A stretch of 53,884 nucleotides of DNA, taken from the NCBI RefSeq assembly GCF_002157355.1, contig NZ_LYMK01000046.1, positions 1-53,884 of the forward strand, given 5' to 3'. Position 1 is the first letter of the stretch. Each line of letters begins with the position of its first letter. Source of the stretch: Variovorax sp. JS1663 (GTDB taxonomy: Bacteria > Pseudomonadota > Gammaproteobacteria > Burkholderiales > Burkholderiaceae_C). Positions 9,303-17,560 of this stretch are shown here, piece after piece. The notes under the pieces are model-generated. The model saw nothing but the letters and a program-made list of their open reading frames with translations, was not told where the DNA came from and made no database searches. The translations under genes and the position numbers were made by a program.

Positions 9303-9321
9303 CACCCTCTGGGGGAGGGTG
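9303..9321. repeat. Variant REP-like hairpin after tagF
   Basis: CACCCTC (9303-9309) pairs with GAGGGTG (9315-9321) around a five-base loop, 32 bases after the tagF stop. It resembles the CCTCTCCC family of hairpins in this block but diverges in sequence. It is followed by a G-rich run to 9332 and then the long inverted-repeat element. Confidence 0.55.
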
Positions 9322-9342
9322 GGGGTGGGGGCACTGGGCCTT

Positions 9343-9955
9343 TGTTCTTGCCTTGCTGGTTGTTTGGTGCAGGAGCCGGGAATTCGCCCCGGCGGGCGAG
9401 TCACTTTCTTTGCTTCGCCAAAGAAAGTAACCAAAGAAAGGCGACCCCACTGCGCGTGTCCCTCCGCTTCGCTGCGGGCAACCTGCGGTGCTCGCGCAGC
9501 CGGCCTGCCGCGGAACTCGCGACGTTCACTTCGTTCACTCTGCTCAAACAGCCGCGGCAAGTCAGATCACGAAGCATGCCTGTCCTTCGGCAGGCATGCA
9601 GGCCGGCTGCACTGCGCTCCTCGGCACGCACAGAGGGGAAGTGGGTCGGGCCATCGCTGCGCTCGGCCACCGACAGCTCGCTTCGCTTCGCGGAAAACTG
9701 GGCGCATGCGCTTTGGCAACGTGCAAGCAGACGCACTGCACTGGCCCCCCAGCACCCCACAGAAGGACGCGCCATGGCGCGTTGGAGTTCGATCCCCTCT
9801 GCGCGAGCACCGCAGGTTGCCCGCAGCGAAGCGGAGGGACACGCGCAGTGGGGTCGCCTTTCTTTGGTTACTTTCTTTGGCGAAGCAAAGAAAGTGACTC
9901 GCCCGCCGGGGCGAATTCCCGGCTCCTGCGCCAAACAAACAGCAAGGCAAGAACA
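9343..9955. repeat. 613-bp element with near-identical 157-bp inverted arms
   Basis: The left arm (9343-9499) and the right arm (9799-9955) are reverse complements over about 157 bases with only a few mismatches. Both carry TTCTTTGCTTCGCCAAAGAA, CCGGGAATTCGCCCCGGCGG and GTGTCCCTCCGCTTCGCTGC. The 299-bp middle holds a perfect 9-bp stem (GCATGCCTG 9574-9582 with CAGGCATGC 9591-9599). Open frames across it are low-complexity artefacts and I see no transposase. It fills most of the tagF-kinase gap (9271-10048). A 22-base copy of its left border (9341-9362) recurs at 19493-19514. It looks like a non-autonomous mobile or repetitive extragenic element. Confidence 0.85.
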
Positions 9956-9977
9956 AGCGAACGGTGCCCTCACCCCA

Positions 9978-10000
9978 GCCCTCTCCCAGAGGGAGAGGGC
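9978..10000. repeat. REP-like hairpin before the kinase gene
   Basis: GCCCTCTCCC (9978-9987), AGA, GGGAGAGGGC (9991-10000) is a perfect 10-bp stem with a three-base loop, the strongest member of the family in this window. It lies between the long inverted-repeat element and the start of the kinase gene. There is no U-run on either side. Confidence 0.8.
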
Positions 10001-10012
10001 GCAAGGCAGGGC

Positions 10013-10041
10013 CCTCACCAGCGTGATGGCCCTGGGTGAGG
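10013..10041 (+). promoter_or_regulatory. Possible hairpin masking the kinase ribosome binding site
   Basis: CCTCACC (10013-10019) can pair with GGTGAGG (10035-10041). The GAGG at 10038-10041 is the only Shine-Dalgarno-like sequence for the ATG at 10049, so the stem would occlude it. This is a pairing seen in the sequence; an effect on translation is inferred. Confidence 0.35.
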
Positions 10042-10048
10042 TGGCCCC

Positions 10049-11953
10049 ATGAGCGACCAGGACCCTTCCTCGCGCGCCGCGCCACCAGGCGACGACGACC
10101 CGACCCAGGTCGTCACCGGCCGCCCCGGCCGCGCGCCCTCCCCACCGGCCGACGACGGCGCGACCGTGATCAGCAGCGGCGCCCCCACCATCGCCCCCGG
10201 CCAGACGCCCACGCTGTCCCCCGCACCCGCCACCCGTGCCAGCGGCGGCGGCAGCAACACGCAGGCGGGCCTGCTGCCGGTGGGCAGCCGGCTGGCCGAG
10301 TTCGAGGTCACGCGCATCGTCGGGCAGGGCGGCTTCGGCGTGGTCTACGAGGCCTGGGACCCGACGCTGGAGCGCGTGGTCGCCATCAAGGAATACCTGC
10401 CCAGCTCGCTCTCCACCCGCCAGGGCGACGGCACTGTCGTGCCGCTGTCGGAACAGCACCGCGAGACCTTCGACCTGGGCATGCGCAGCTTCATCAACGA
10501 GGCGCGCCTGCTGGCCCAGTTCGACCACCCCTCGCTGCTCAAGGTCTACCGCTTCTGGCAGGAGCGCGGCACCACCTACATGGTGATGCCCTTCTACCGC
10601 GGCGACACGATGCGCCAGGCGCTGCAGGCCCTGCAGGCGTCCGGCGGGGGCACCGACGAAGGCTGGCTGCTGCGCATCATGGACGGCGTGACGCAGGCGC
10701 TCGCCGTCATGCATGCCGCCAATTGCTACCACCGCGACATCGCGCCGGACAACATCATCCTGCTCGAGGGCTCGGGCCGGCCGGTGGTGCTGGACTTCGG
10801 CGCCGCGCGGCGCGTGATCACCGACAAGACCCAGGCCATCACCGTCATCCTCAAGCCGGGCTACGCGCCCATCGAGCAGTACGCGGAGATGCCCGACATG
10901 TCGCAGGGCGCGTGGACCGACGTCTACGCGCTGGCCGCCGTGATGCACGTGGCCGTGTGCGGGCGCGCACCGCCGCCCTCGGTGGCGCGGCTGCTGAACG
11001 ACACCTATGTGCCGCTGGCCGGCAACGAGACGCTGCGCCAGCGCTACAGCCCCGGCCTGCTGGCCGCCATCGACGCCGGCCTGGGCGTGCGGCCCGAGTC
11101 GCGTCCGCAGTCCATGGCCGAGTTGCGCGAGGCGCTGGGGCTGGACGGCGGGGCCACGGTGATCCGCGCGCCGGTCGCGCCGCATGCGGGTGGCGCGCGC
11201 ACGGTCATGCCGCCGCCGCCCGCGCCTGCCGCCGCGGCTGCGCCGCGAAGCAAGGGCGTTGCGATCGCCGCCGTGGCCTCCGTGGCCGTGCTCGCCGCGG
11301 CCGGTGGCTGGTGGTGGCTGCAAGGCCGCGGCGGCGATGCGGGCACGTCGACCGGCACCGTCGCGGCCGCGCCGCCGCCGGCGACCGATGTCGCGCAGAC
11401 CCCCGCGCCGCCACCGCCTCCGCCGCCACCGCCACCCCGTGCGCGCACGCCCGCCGAGTCGCTGCAGGCGCTGGCCGAGGGCACCACGCCCGGCTTCGAC
11501 GTGTCGGCCAGCGCGCGCAAGGCCGAAGTCGCGGTCGGCAAGGACAAGCTGGGCTTCGAGGTGCGCAGCAAGCGCGAGGGATTCGTCTACGTCTACCTGC
11601 TGTCCAGCGGCGGCGAGATGTTCCTGCTCTTCCCGAACCTGCTGGACAAGTACAACAAGATCGCCGCCGGCGCCGCCCTCGCGCTGCCGCGCGCCTCCTG
11701 GCCGATGGATGCGGGCGGCCCTCCCGGCGTGAACCAGTTCGCGGTGCTGGTCAGCGAGCACGAGCGCGACTTCAGCGGCTCGGGCATCCAGAGCGAGGGC
11801 GTGTTCCCGCAATTCCCGCTGCCGGTGCTGGCTGCCCTCGAGGCCGCGCGCGGCAGCGGCCCGGCGCCGCTGCTCGGCAAGCCCGTGTGCCCATCAGGCG
11901 CGCCCTGCAAGGACAGCTATGGCAGCGCGTTTTTCAAGATCACGGAGAAGTAA
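10049..11953 (+). CDS. PpkA-like serine/threonine protein kinase with DUF4384-type C-terminus
   Basis: This 634-residue protein has a disordered Pro/Ala-rich N-terminus, then a Hanks-type kinase domain at about 80-360. Visible motifs are the glycine loop GQGGFGVVYEA, VAIKEY (Lys near 114), YHRDIAPDN (Asp near 230), LDFGAAR (Asp near 249) and YAPIEQY. A transmembrane helix lies near 403-424, followed by a proline run and a periplasmic domain (VYVYLLSSGGEMFLLFPN) resembling DUF4384. In T6SS, PpkA phosphorylates the FHA protein TagH to trigger firing, and PppA reverses this. The periplasmic module suggests signal input from the envelope. Compared with P. aeruginosa PpkA the periplasmic part differs, so I give no symbol. 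Confidence 0.9.
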   Translation: MSDQDPSSRAAPPGDDDPTQVVTGRPGRAPSPPADDGATVISSGAPTIAPGQTPTLSPAPATRASGGGSNTQAGLLPVGSRLAEFEVTRIVGQGGFGVVYEAWDPTLERVVAIKEYLPSSLSTRQGDGTVVPLSEQHRETFDLGMRSFINEARLLAQFDHPSLLKVYRFWQERGTTYMVMPFYRGDTMRQALQALQASGGGTDEGWLLRIMDGVTQALAVMHAANCYHRDIAPDNIILLEGSGRPVVLDFGAARRVITDKTQAITVILKPGYAPIEQYAEMPDMSQGAWTDVYALAAVMHVAVCGRAPPPSVARLLNDTYVPLAGNETLRQRYSPGLLAAIDAGLGVRPESRPQSMAELREALGLDGGATVIRAPVAPHAGGARTVMPPPPAPAAAAAPRSKGVAIAAVASVAVLAAAGGWWWLQGRGGDAGTSTGTVAAAPPPATDVAQTPAPPPPPPPPPPRARTPAESLQALAEGTTPGFDVSASARKAEVAVGKDKLGFEVRSKREGFVYVYLLSSGGEMFLLFPNLLDKYNKIAAGAALALPRASWPMDAGGPPGVNQFAVLVSEHERDFSGSGIQSEGVFPQFPLPVLAALEAARGSGPAPLLGKPVCPSGAPCKDSYGSAFFKITEK

Positions 11954-12010
11954 TCGTCTTCAGGACGTCGGGCCCGTGGTGGTCCAACGCCTTCAGACCC
12001 GGAGCGCAGC

Positions 12011-13639
12011 ATGAATCCCCTGACCCACACCCCGTTCTCTTCCCTCCGCGTGCCCGCGCGCTGGAGCGCTGCCGCCGCGGTGGCGGCCACGCTGGCGGCC
12101 TGCGCCACGGCGCCGGCCCCGGCGCCCGCACCCGGCAGGCCGGCGCCAGCGGCCGCGCCCGCGGCGGCGCCTGCACCGGCGCCGGCGCCGGTGGCTGCCG
12201 CGCCGGAGCCTGCCCCCGCGCGTCCGTCGGGCGCCAACGCCAGCGTCGCCGGCCAGGCGCGCACCTTCTCGACCCAGCTCGCTACCTACACGGCGGTGGG
12301 GTACGACGCCGTGCCCGGCTGGGGCCGCGACGATTTCTCCGAAAGCTGGCCGGCCTTCATCGGCAGCTGCAAGGTGCTGACCGGCCGCGGCGCCGAGTGG
12401 CGCCAGATCTGCCAGCGCGCCACGGCGGTGGATGCCAACAGCAATCCGGCCATCCGCGGCTTCTTCGAGCGCGAGTTCTCGGCCTACCAGATCCGCGACG
12501 ACGACCGCCGGCCCGACGGCGTGGTCACCGGCTACTTCGAGCCCGAGATCGCCGGCAGCCGCACCTATGCGCCGCCCTACATCTACCCGGTCTATGGCCA
12601 GCCCGAGGACATGCTCTTCGCCGATGCGCGCAAGCTCCCGCCCGGCAGCGGCGTGGTGGCCGCGCGCATCGAGGGCCGCAACGTGGTGGTGCAGCAGGGC
12701 CTGTCGACCCGCGACATGGGCGCGCCGGGCCTCTATGCGCTGGACCTCTCGGGAATCACGCGGGACACGCTGGACCGCAAGGTGCGCCTGCGGATCGAGG
12801 GGCGGCGCCTCCTGCCCTACTACACGCGCGAGGAGATCGAGACCAAGGGCGCGCCCAACGCCCGCGTGCTGGCCTTCGTCAGCAGCGCCACCGCGCTCTA
12901 CGAGATGCAGATCCAGGGTTCGGGCCGCGTCCGCCTGCCCAGCGGCGAAGTCATCCGCGTCGCCTACGCCGAGCAGAACGGCCAGCCCTTCCGGCCCACG
13001 CTGGCGCAGTCGTCCTCCGGCAAGCCGATCAGCCGGGTGAAGACGCGCGGCCTCGGCGTGGAGCTCGAGCTCGACGATGGCGAGGACGAGCCCGACGACA
13101 GCACGGCGATCCGCACCCGCGGCTTCACCCTGGCCCTGCCGGCTGCCAGCGGCGCCGTGGTGGTGCCCGGGCGGCGCGCCACCAGCCCGGTGCTCGGCTC
13201 CGGCATCAAGGACCCGAGCTACGTCTTCTTCAAGGAGGCCGGCGGCGGTGCCGGCGGGCCGGTGGGTGCCTTCGGCGTGCCGCTGCAGGCCGGTCGCTCG
13301 ATCGCGGTCGATCCGCGCAGCACGCCGCTGGGCTACCCCGTCTTCGTCTCCACCCGCGCGCCGGGCACCGGCACACCCATGCAGCGCCTCACCATCGCGC
13401 AGGACACCGGCGGCGCCATCCGCGGCGCGGTGCGGGCCGACTACTTCTTCGGCAACGGCCAGCAGGCCGCCGCGCAGGCGCGGCGCATGAAGGAGCGCGG
13501 GCAGCTGTGGATCCTGCTGCCGCGCGGGCAGGCGGTGGCGGCGGCCGCGACCTCGACCATCCGCACCCGTGGCGCGGCGGTGGGTGCCGATCTCCCGCAA
13601 TGCCTGGTGCCGCAGGAGGGCGCCTGCGTCGACGACTGA
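12011..13639 (+). CDS. MltA-type membrane-bound lytic transglycosylase lipoprotein
   Basis: This 542-residue protein has a lipobox (LAAC, Cys31) followed by a long Ala/Pro linker. The MltA domain shows GYFEPEIAGSRTY, LYEMQIQGSGRV and YAEQNGQPF. A 3D domain follows with DPRSTPLGYPVFV and QDTGGAIRGAVRADYFFG; an Asp in this region is catalytic in E. coli MltA. It cleaves peptidoglycan strands non-hydrolytically from the outer membrane. E. coli MltA is about 365 residues, so the linker and insertions make this one long. It sits inside the T6SS block between the kinase and the sigma-like gene, which suggests a role in opening the cell wall for the secretion machine. That role is inferred from context. 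Confidence 0.9.
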   Translation: MNPLTHTPFSSLRVPARWSAAAAVAATLAACATAPAPAPAPGRPAPAAAPAAAPAPAPAPVAAAPEPAPARPSGANASVAGQARTFSTQLATYTAVGYDAVPGWGRDDFSESWPAFIGSCKVLTGRGAEWRQICQRATAVDANSNPAIRGFFEREFSAYQIRDDDRRPDGVVTGYFEPEIAGSRTYAPPYIYPVYGQPEDMLFADARKLPPGSGVVAARIEGRNVVVQQGLSTRDMGAPGLYALDLSGITRDTLDRKVRLRIEGRRLLPYYTREEIETKGAPNARVLAFVSSATALYEMQIQGSGRVRLPSGEVIRVAYAEQNGQPFRPTLAQSSSGKPISRVKTRGLGVELELDDGEDEPDDSTAIRTRGFTLALPAASGAVVVPGRRATSPVLGSGIKDPSYVFFKEAGGGAGGPVGAFGVPLQAGRSIAVDPRSTPLGYPVFVSTRAPGTGTPMQRLTIAQDTGGAIRGAVRADYFFGNGQQAAAQARRMKERGQLWILLPRGQAVAAAATSTIRTRGAAVGADLPQCLVPQEGACVDD

Positions 13640-13640
13640 C

Positions 13641-14411
13641 ATGCAGGACACCCTATCTTCCGAACAAAGCGTCGAGCTCGTCCGCCTCTGGCGGCGGCGG
13701 CAGACCCTGTCCTCGGAGGAGATGGGCCGCATGTACGGCATCGTCGGCGGCGCCCTCGGCGGCTGCCATCCGCCCGAGCTGCGCGCGCTGGGCGAGAGCC
13801 GGGCCGAGCTGGTGGCGCAGTTCATCTACGCCAAGGTGCTGCGGCTCGATGCCGACCCGGACGAGGCCGACGAACCCACGGCCGGCGACGAGGAGGCCCG
13901 CACCCGCAGCGCCCCCTCGACCGCCTTCGCCCTGTGCGCCTACTTCCGGCGCTACCTGATCGACTGCACCCGCGCGAGCAGCTTCCGCCGCAAGCTCTCC
14001 ATCGGCGACCAGGTCACCGAGAACGAACTGGAGGCCCAGGTCGGTGCAGTGGAGGACGCGGAGGATGACCTGGCCGAACACGGCCTCAGCAGCCCCGCAG
14101 TGCATGCCGCCGCGCGCAGCTTCATCGCCGGCCTGCCCGAGCCCGAGCGCATCCTGCTGTGCGAGGGCTTCGGCCGCGAGGCCGCCGGCGGGCTCTCGGG
14201 CATCGCCGCGCGCCATGCCATCGCTTCCTACCACTACCGCGCCGGCCGCCTGGGCCTGGTGCACAAGCGCGAAGGGCTGCCGGCCGACTACGCGCGCACC
14301 ACGCTGGGCCAGTGGATTTCGCAGACCCTGGGCATCGCGATCACGGCCGAGAACATGGGCGCGATCCTGCAGGTCTTCAAAATCCTGGGCGCTGAAGCGT
14401 CTTACGCCTGA
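13641..14411 (+). CDS. Sigma-70/ECF-like DNA-binding protein (tentative)
   Basis: This 256-residue soluble protein starts at the ATG at 13641, two bases after the MltA stop. The middle (FALCAYFRRYLIDCTRASS) resembles sigma region 2. The later part (FIAGLPEPERILLCEGFG, then LSGIAARHAIASYHYRAGRL) resembles the helix-turn-helix of sigma region 4. A C-terminal extension of about 50 residues follows (TLGQWISQTLGIAITAENMG). It is longer and more divergent than a standard ECF factor of about 190 residues. The next gene encodes a protein with a single transmembrane helix, the usual arrangement of a sigma and its membrane anti-sigma. The call rests on pattern resemblance, not a clear signature. Confidence 0.5.
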   Translation: MQDTLSSEQSVELVRLWRRRQTLSSEEMGRMYGIVGGALGGCHPPELRALGESRAELVAQFIYAKVLRLDADPDEADEPTAGDEEARTRSAPSTAFALCAYFRRYLIDCTRASSFRRKLSIGDQVTENELEAQVGAVEDAEDDLAEHGLSSPAVHAAARSFIAGLPEPERILLCEGFGREAAGGLSGIAARHAIASYHYRAGRLGLVHKREGLPADYARTTLGQWISQTLGIAITAENMGAILQVFKILGAEASYA

Positions 14412-14439
14412 AGACATAAATCCTTCAGGACAAGAACCC

Positions 14440-15540
14440 ATGACGCTCGACCTCTGGCCGCCGCTCAGCCTGATCCGAAGCACCCTCGGGCACGCCGGCG
14501 AGACGCCCGCCGGCGATGCCCCGCCGGCAGCGGCCGCCGCAGCGGCCGCGCAGCCCTCCGACGCCAGTCTGCTGATGCCGCTCACCGAGCTGGCGCGCCG
14601 CCGCGAGGCCGTCGCCGCGCGCGCCTTTCCGGCCCGCTGGGCACCCGGGCGCCTGGTCAGCGTGCTGCACGAGGGCCGGCTGCTCGGCGTGCTGCTCGAC
14701 AAGTGCCTGCACGGCAACCTCTGGCGCGGCTGGATGGCCGCCAGCGAGGCCGACTGGGCCAGCGCCTACGACGTGCTGCTCGAGCCCGGCGACGAGCCTT
14801 TCGAGCCCATGTTCGGCCTGATCCAGACCTGGAACGTGCTCAACCTCGAGCAGCGGCCGCAGCTGTGCGCGCGCGTGCTGGGCGAGCTCTCCGCCACGCG
14901 GCTGGCCGCGGTGCGCGCGGTGCATGACGAGTGGGCCGTGCAGCAGGTGCTGCCGATCGCGCCGGAGCCCGGCCGCATCGCGCTGCGCACCGCCGGCGGC
15001 GTGTTCACCGTGCTCTCCGGCACGCCGCTGGGCGTGGACGATCCGCGCGCCGACTACCAAGGCCTGTACCTCGATGCCGCCGCGCGGCTGGCCGCGCCGC
15101 TGCATGCATCGACCGAGCCCGGCGGCCTCTCGCCCCCGGCGGCGGCAGCGACGACCGGCGGCGGCGACTGGTGGTCGCGGCTGGTGGGTTGGTTCCGCGC
15201 GGACCGCGTCGTGCGCCCCGCGCTCGCCTTGCTGGCGCTCGTGGTGGTGGTGCAGAACGCGGCCCTGCTGCGCTCCGGCGGCGAGGAGGAAGAGGTGCGC
15301 TTCCGCGCGCTCCCCGGCGCCGCCGCGCCGGCCGCCGCGGGCGAGCAGTTGCTGCTGCGCTGGAAGCCCGCCACCGACATGGCGGATGCGCAGGCCCTGC
15401 TCGCCGCGGCGGGCGCCGAGGTGATGGGCGGCCCCGATGCGCAGGGCCGCTGGCGCCTGCGCCTGGCCGGCGGCGATGCGGTGCAGGGCCGCGCGCTGCT
15501 CGCCGCCTCGCCGCTGGTCGAATCGGTGGAGCCGCCGTGA
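14440..15540 (+). CDS. Single-pass membrane protein, possible anti-sigma-like partner
   Basis: This 366-residue protein starts at an ATG at 14440 preceded by CAGGAC. Residues 1-240 are cytoplasmic and Ala/Leu-rich with no recognised motif. A transmembrane helix lies near 258-276 (PALALLALVVVVQNAALL). The last 80 residues form a small domain (LLLRWKPATDMADAQALLAA, then LLAASPLVESVEPP) resembling the compact alpha-beta modules at the C-termini of some membrane anti-sigma proteins. It lies between the sigma-like gene and the caspase-like gene with short gaps of 28 and 16 bp, consistent with one transcript. Function is unknown; the anti-sigma idea is inferred from order and topology. Confidence 0.5.
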   Translation: MTLDLWPPLSLIRSTLGHAGETPAGDAPPAAAAAAAAQPSDASLLMPLTELARRREAVAARAFPARWAPGRLVSVLHEGRLLGVLLDKCLHGNLWRGWMAASEADWASAYDVLLEPGDEPFEPMFGLIQTWNVLNLEQRPQLCARVLGELSATRLAAVRAVHDEWAVQQVLPIAPEPGRIALRTAGGVFTVLSGTPLGVDDPRADYQGLYLDAAARLAAPLHASTEPGGLSPPAAAATTGGGDWWSRLVGWFRADRVVRPALALLALVVVVQNAALLRSGGEEEEVRFRALPGAAAPAAAGEQLLLRWKPATDMADAQALLAAAGAEVMGGPDAQGRWRLRLAGGDAVQGRALLAASPLVESVEPP

Positions 15541-15556
15541 ACGGGGAGCCGCGTAC

Positions 15557-17533
15557 ATGATCCGGCTGCGCCGCCTTCTTCGCGCGGCCCTGCTGCTGGC
15601 CCTCGCGGCCGGCGCGGGCGGCGCGGGCGCGGCGCAGCGCGCCCTGCTCGTGGGCGTGTCCGAGCTGGTGAACCAGCCCGCCTCGTTGTGGCTGCAGGCG
15701 CCGCGCAACGACGTGCTGTTGATGCGCCAGGCTTTGCTGAAGCAGGGCTTCGCGGCGCCCGACGTCACGGTCGTGGCCGATGGCGTCGACGGCGCCGCGC
15801 TGCCCGATGCGCGCCGCATCCAGGAGGCGCTGGCCCGGCTGCTGGAGCAATCGCAGGGCGGCGACTTCGTGCTGCTGTATTTCTCGGGCCACGGCACCCG
15901 CTGGCGCGACGGCGCCAAGCGCTACCAGGAGCCCGACGGCCTGGCCGAGAACTTTCTCGCGCGCGACGTCGCCGGCGCAATGGGCAGCGGTGCGCCCCTG
16001 CCCGGCGGCCTGCGCGACGTGGACATCGACGGATGGGTGCAGGCCTTCCTGGCGCGCGGCGTGTTCGTCGGCTCGGTGTTCGATACCTGTGCCGCAGCCT
16101 CGATGACGCGCGGCCAGTCCGTTGCCGCGGCAGTAGCGGAACCTGCGGACGACGAGGTGCGCTTCCGCGGCATCCGCGCCGACATGCTCGCGCGCGGCAC
16201 CGCCGCTGCACCGGCCGCTGCACCCGCGGCCCCGGCGGCCCCGGCCGTTCCGCGCGCACGCTACGTGGCCTTCTTCGCGTCCGAAAGCCATCAGGTCACG
16301 CCCGAGCTGCGTTTGCCGCGCAAGAGCCGAGAGGCCCAGCCGCAGGGCCTGCTGACGTGGGCCGTGGTGGAGGCGCTCCAGCGCCGGCCGGCGACCTGGC
16401 GCGAACTCTTCGACGGCGTGCTCGCGCTCTATCCGCCCGTGATCGCCGAGCTCGAGACACGCTTTCCGGACCGCGAGCTGCCGTCGCCCGTGGCCGAGGG
16501 CAACCTCGACGCGCCGCTGTTCGCGAACATCGCGGCACCGGTGTCGACCCGCCCGGTCTGGCGCGCCGAGCGCGCCGGTGCCAGCCTGCGCGTGCAGGCT
16601 GGCGAACTCGACGGGCTGCTGCCCCAGCAGGCCGTGCGCGTGCAAGCCACGCTGGAAGACGGCACCGTGCGCAGCGCGCCTGCCAGCCTGGCCCAGGTGG
16701 GCGCCGACAGCGCCAGCGCGCCGGTGCCGGCTTCATTGCAGGGCCTGTCGGGCGCCGCGCTGTGGAGCGTCGTGCCGGCCGGCGAGCCGGCCGCGCTCGC
16801 CCTGCGCGTGCGCGGCAGCGGGCCCTTGCCACCGGGCATCGCGATGGACTACCCGGCCTCGATCCTGCTGGTCGACGGCGGCGAGGCCGACCTGCGCTGG
16901 ACCCCGATGGGCGCGGCCGGCCATCGCCTGGACATCGAGTCGCCGGCACTCGGCACAGCAGGCGCGCGCGTGACGGTGCCTGACGCGAAAGACCTGCGCC
17001 AGCGGCTGCAGGCCCTGGCCCAGCTCAAGTGGCTGAACCGCCTGCAGGCCCTCGGCCAGGACGGCCGGCTGCCGGGCTTCGACGCCGCGCTCGAGGTCTG
17101 GGACGGCACCCGCCTGCTGCGCAGCGAGGCCGTGCAGCAAGCCGCCGCACGGTTGCCGCCGCCGCGCGCCGGCGAGCGCGCGGTCCTCCACGTGCGCAAT
17201 GCCAGCGGGCAATCGCTCGACATGGTCGTGGTCGGCGTGGATGCGCAGGGCGCGATCCGCCCGGTGTATCCCGGCGACACCGGCGAGACCAACCGCTTCG
17301 AGCGCGGCACACAAGAGGCGCCGGCCACGCAGCGCTTCGACGTGCCCTGGCTCGGCGCCGAGGGCAGCCGCCTGCTGGTGCTGGCGGTCCCCGCCGCACC
17401 CCACAGCGCGCCGCGCCTGTTCGGCGCCCGCCCTGCCGAGGCACTGGCCGACCTGCGTGTGCGCGGCGCGGCGCCGCCCGAGCGCCGCCGCGCGATCTTC
17501 ACGGCCATGGTCCGCTGGACCTCGGTCAACTAG
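15557..17533 (+). CDS. Secreted caspase-like (C14) protease with DUF4384-type C-terminus
   Basis: This 658-residue protein has a signal peptide (LLRAALLLALAAGAGGAGAA) and then a caspase/HetF-type domain. That domain has QRALLVGVSE, a catalytic His in LYFSGHGTRW (His112) and a catalytic Cys in SVFDTCAAASMTRG (Cys178), both intact. FFASESHQVTPE and LLTWAVVEAL complete the fold. The last 120 residues (AVLHVRNASGQSLDMVVVG, PVYPGDTGETNRFE, LVLAVPAAP) resemble the DUF4384 module of the kinase upstream. It should act in the periplasm or envelope. Bacterial caspase-like proteins cleave partner proteins in signalling or defence, but a role in T6SS is not established to my knowledge. It follows the membrane protein by 16 bp and precedes the Hcp-like gene by 27 bp. 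Confidence 0.85.
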   Translation: MIRLRRLLRAALLLALAAGAGGAGAAQRALLVGVSELVNQPASLWLQAPRNDVLLMRQALLKQGFAAPDVTVVADGVDGAALPDARRIQEALARLLEQSQGGDFVLLYFSGHGTRWRDGAKRYQEPDGLAENFLARDVAGAMGSGAPLPGGLRDVDIDGWVQAFLARGVFVGSVFDTCAAASMTRGQSVAAAVAEPADDEVRFRGIRADMLARGTAAAPAAAPAAPAAPAVPRARYVAFFASESHQVTPELRLPRKSREAQPQGLLTWAVVEALQRRPATWRELFDGVLALYPPVIAELETRFPDRELPSPVAEGNLDAPLFANIAAPVSTRPVWRAERAGASLRVQAGELDGLLPQQAVRVQATLEDGTVRSAPASLAQVGADSASAPVPASLQGLSGAALWSVVPAGEPAALALRVRGSGPLPPGIAMDYPASILLVDGGEADLRWTPMGAAGHRLDIESPALGTAGARVTVPDAKDLRQRLQALAQLKWLNRLQALGQDGRLPGFDAALEVWDGTRLLRSEAVQQAAARLPPPRAGERAVLHVRNASGQSLDMVVVGVDAQGAIRPVYPGDTGETNRFERGTQEAPATQRFDVPWLGAEGSRLLVLAVPAAPHSAPRLFGARPAEALADLRVRGAAPPERRRAIFTAMVRWTSVN

Positions 17534-17560
17534 TCGTTTCATTCATTCGAGGAGATGCAG

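Noticed and set aside
9271..10048. Several open frames across the tagF-kinase gap
   Set aside because: They read through the arms of the inverted-repeat element on both strands and give similar low-complexity peptides. None has an SD or a recognisable domain.
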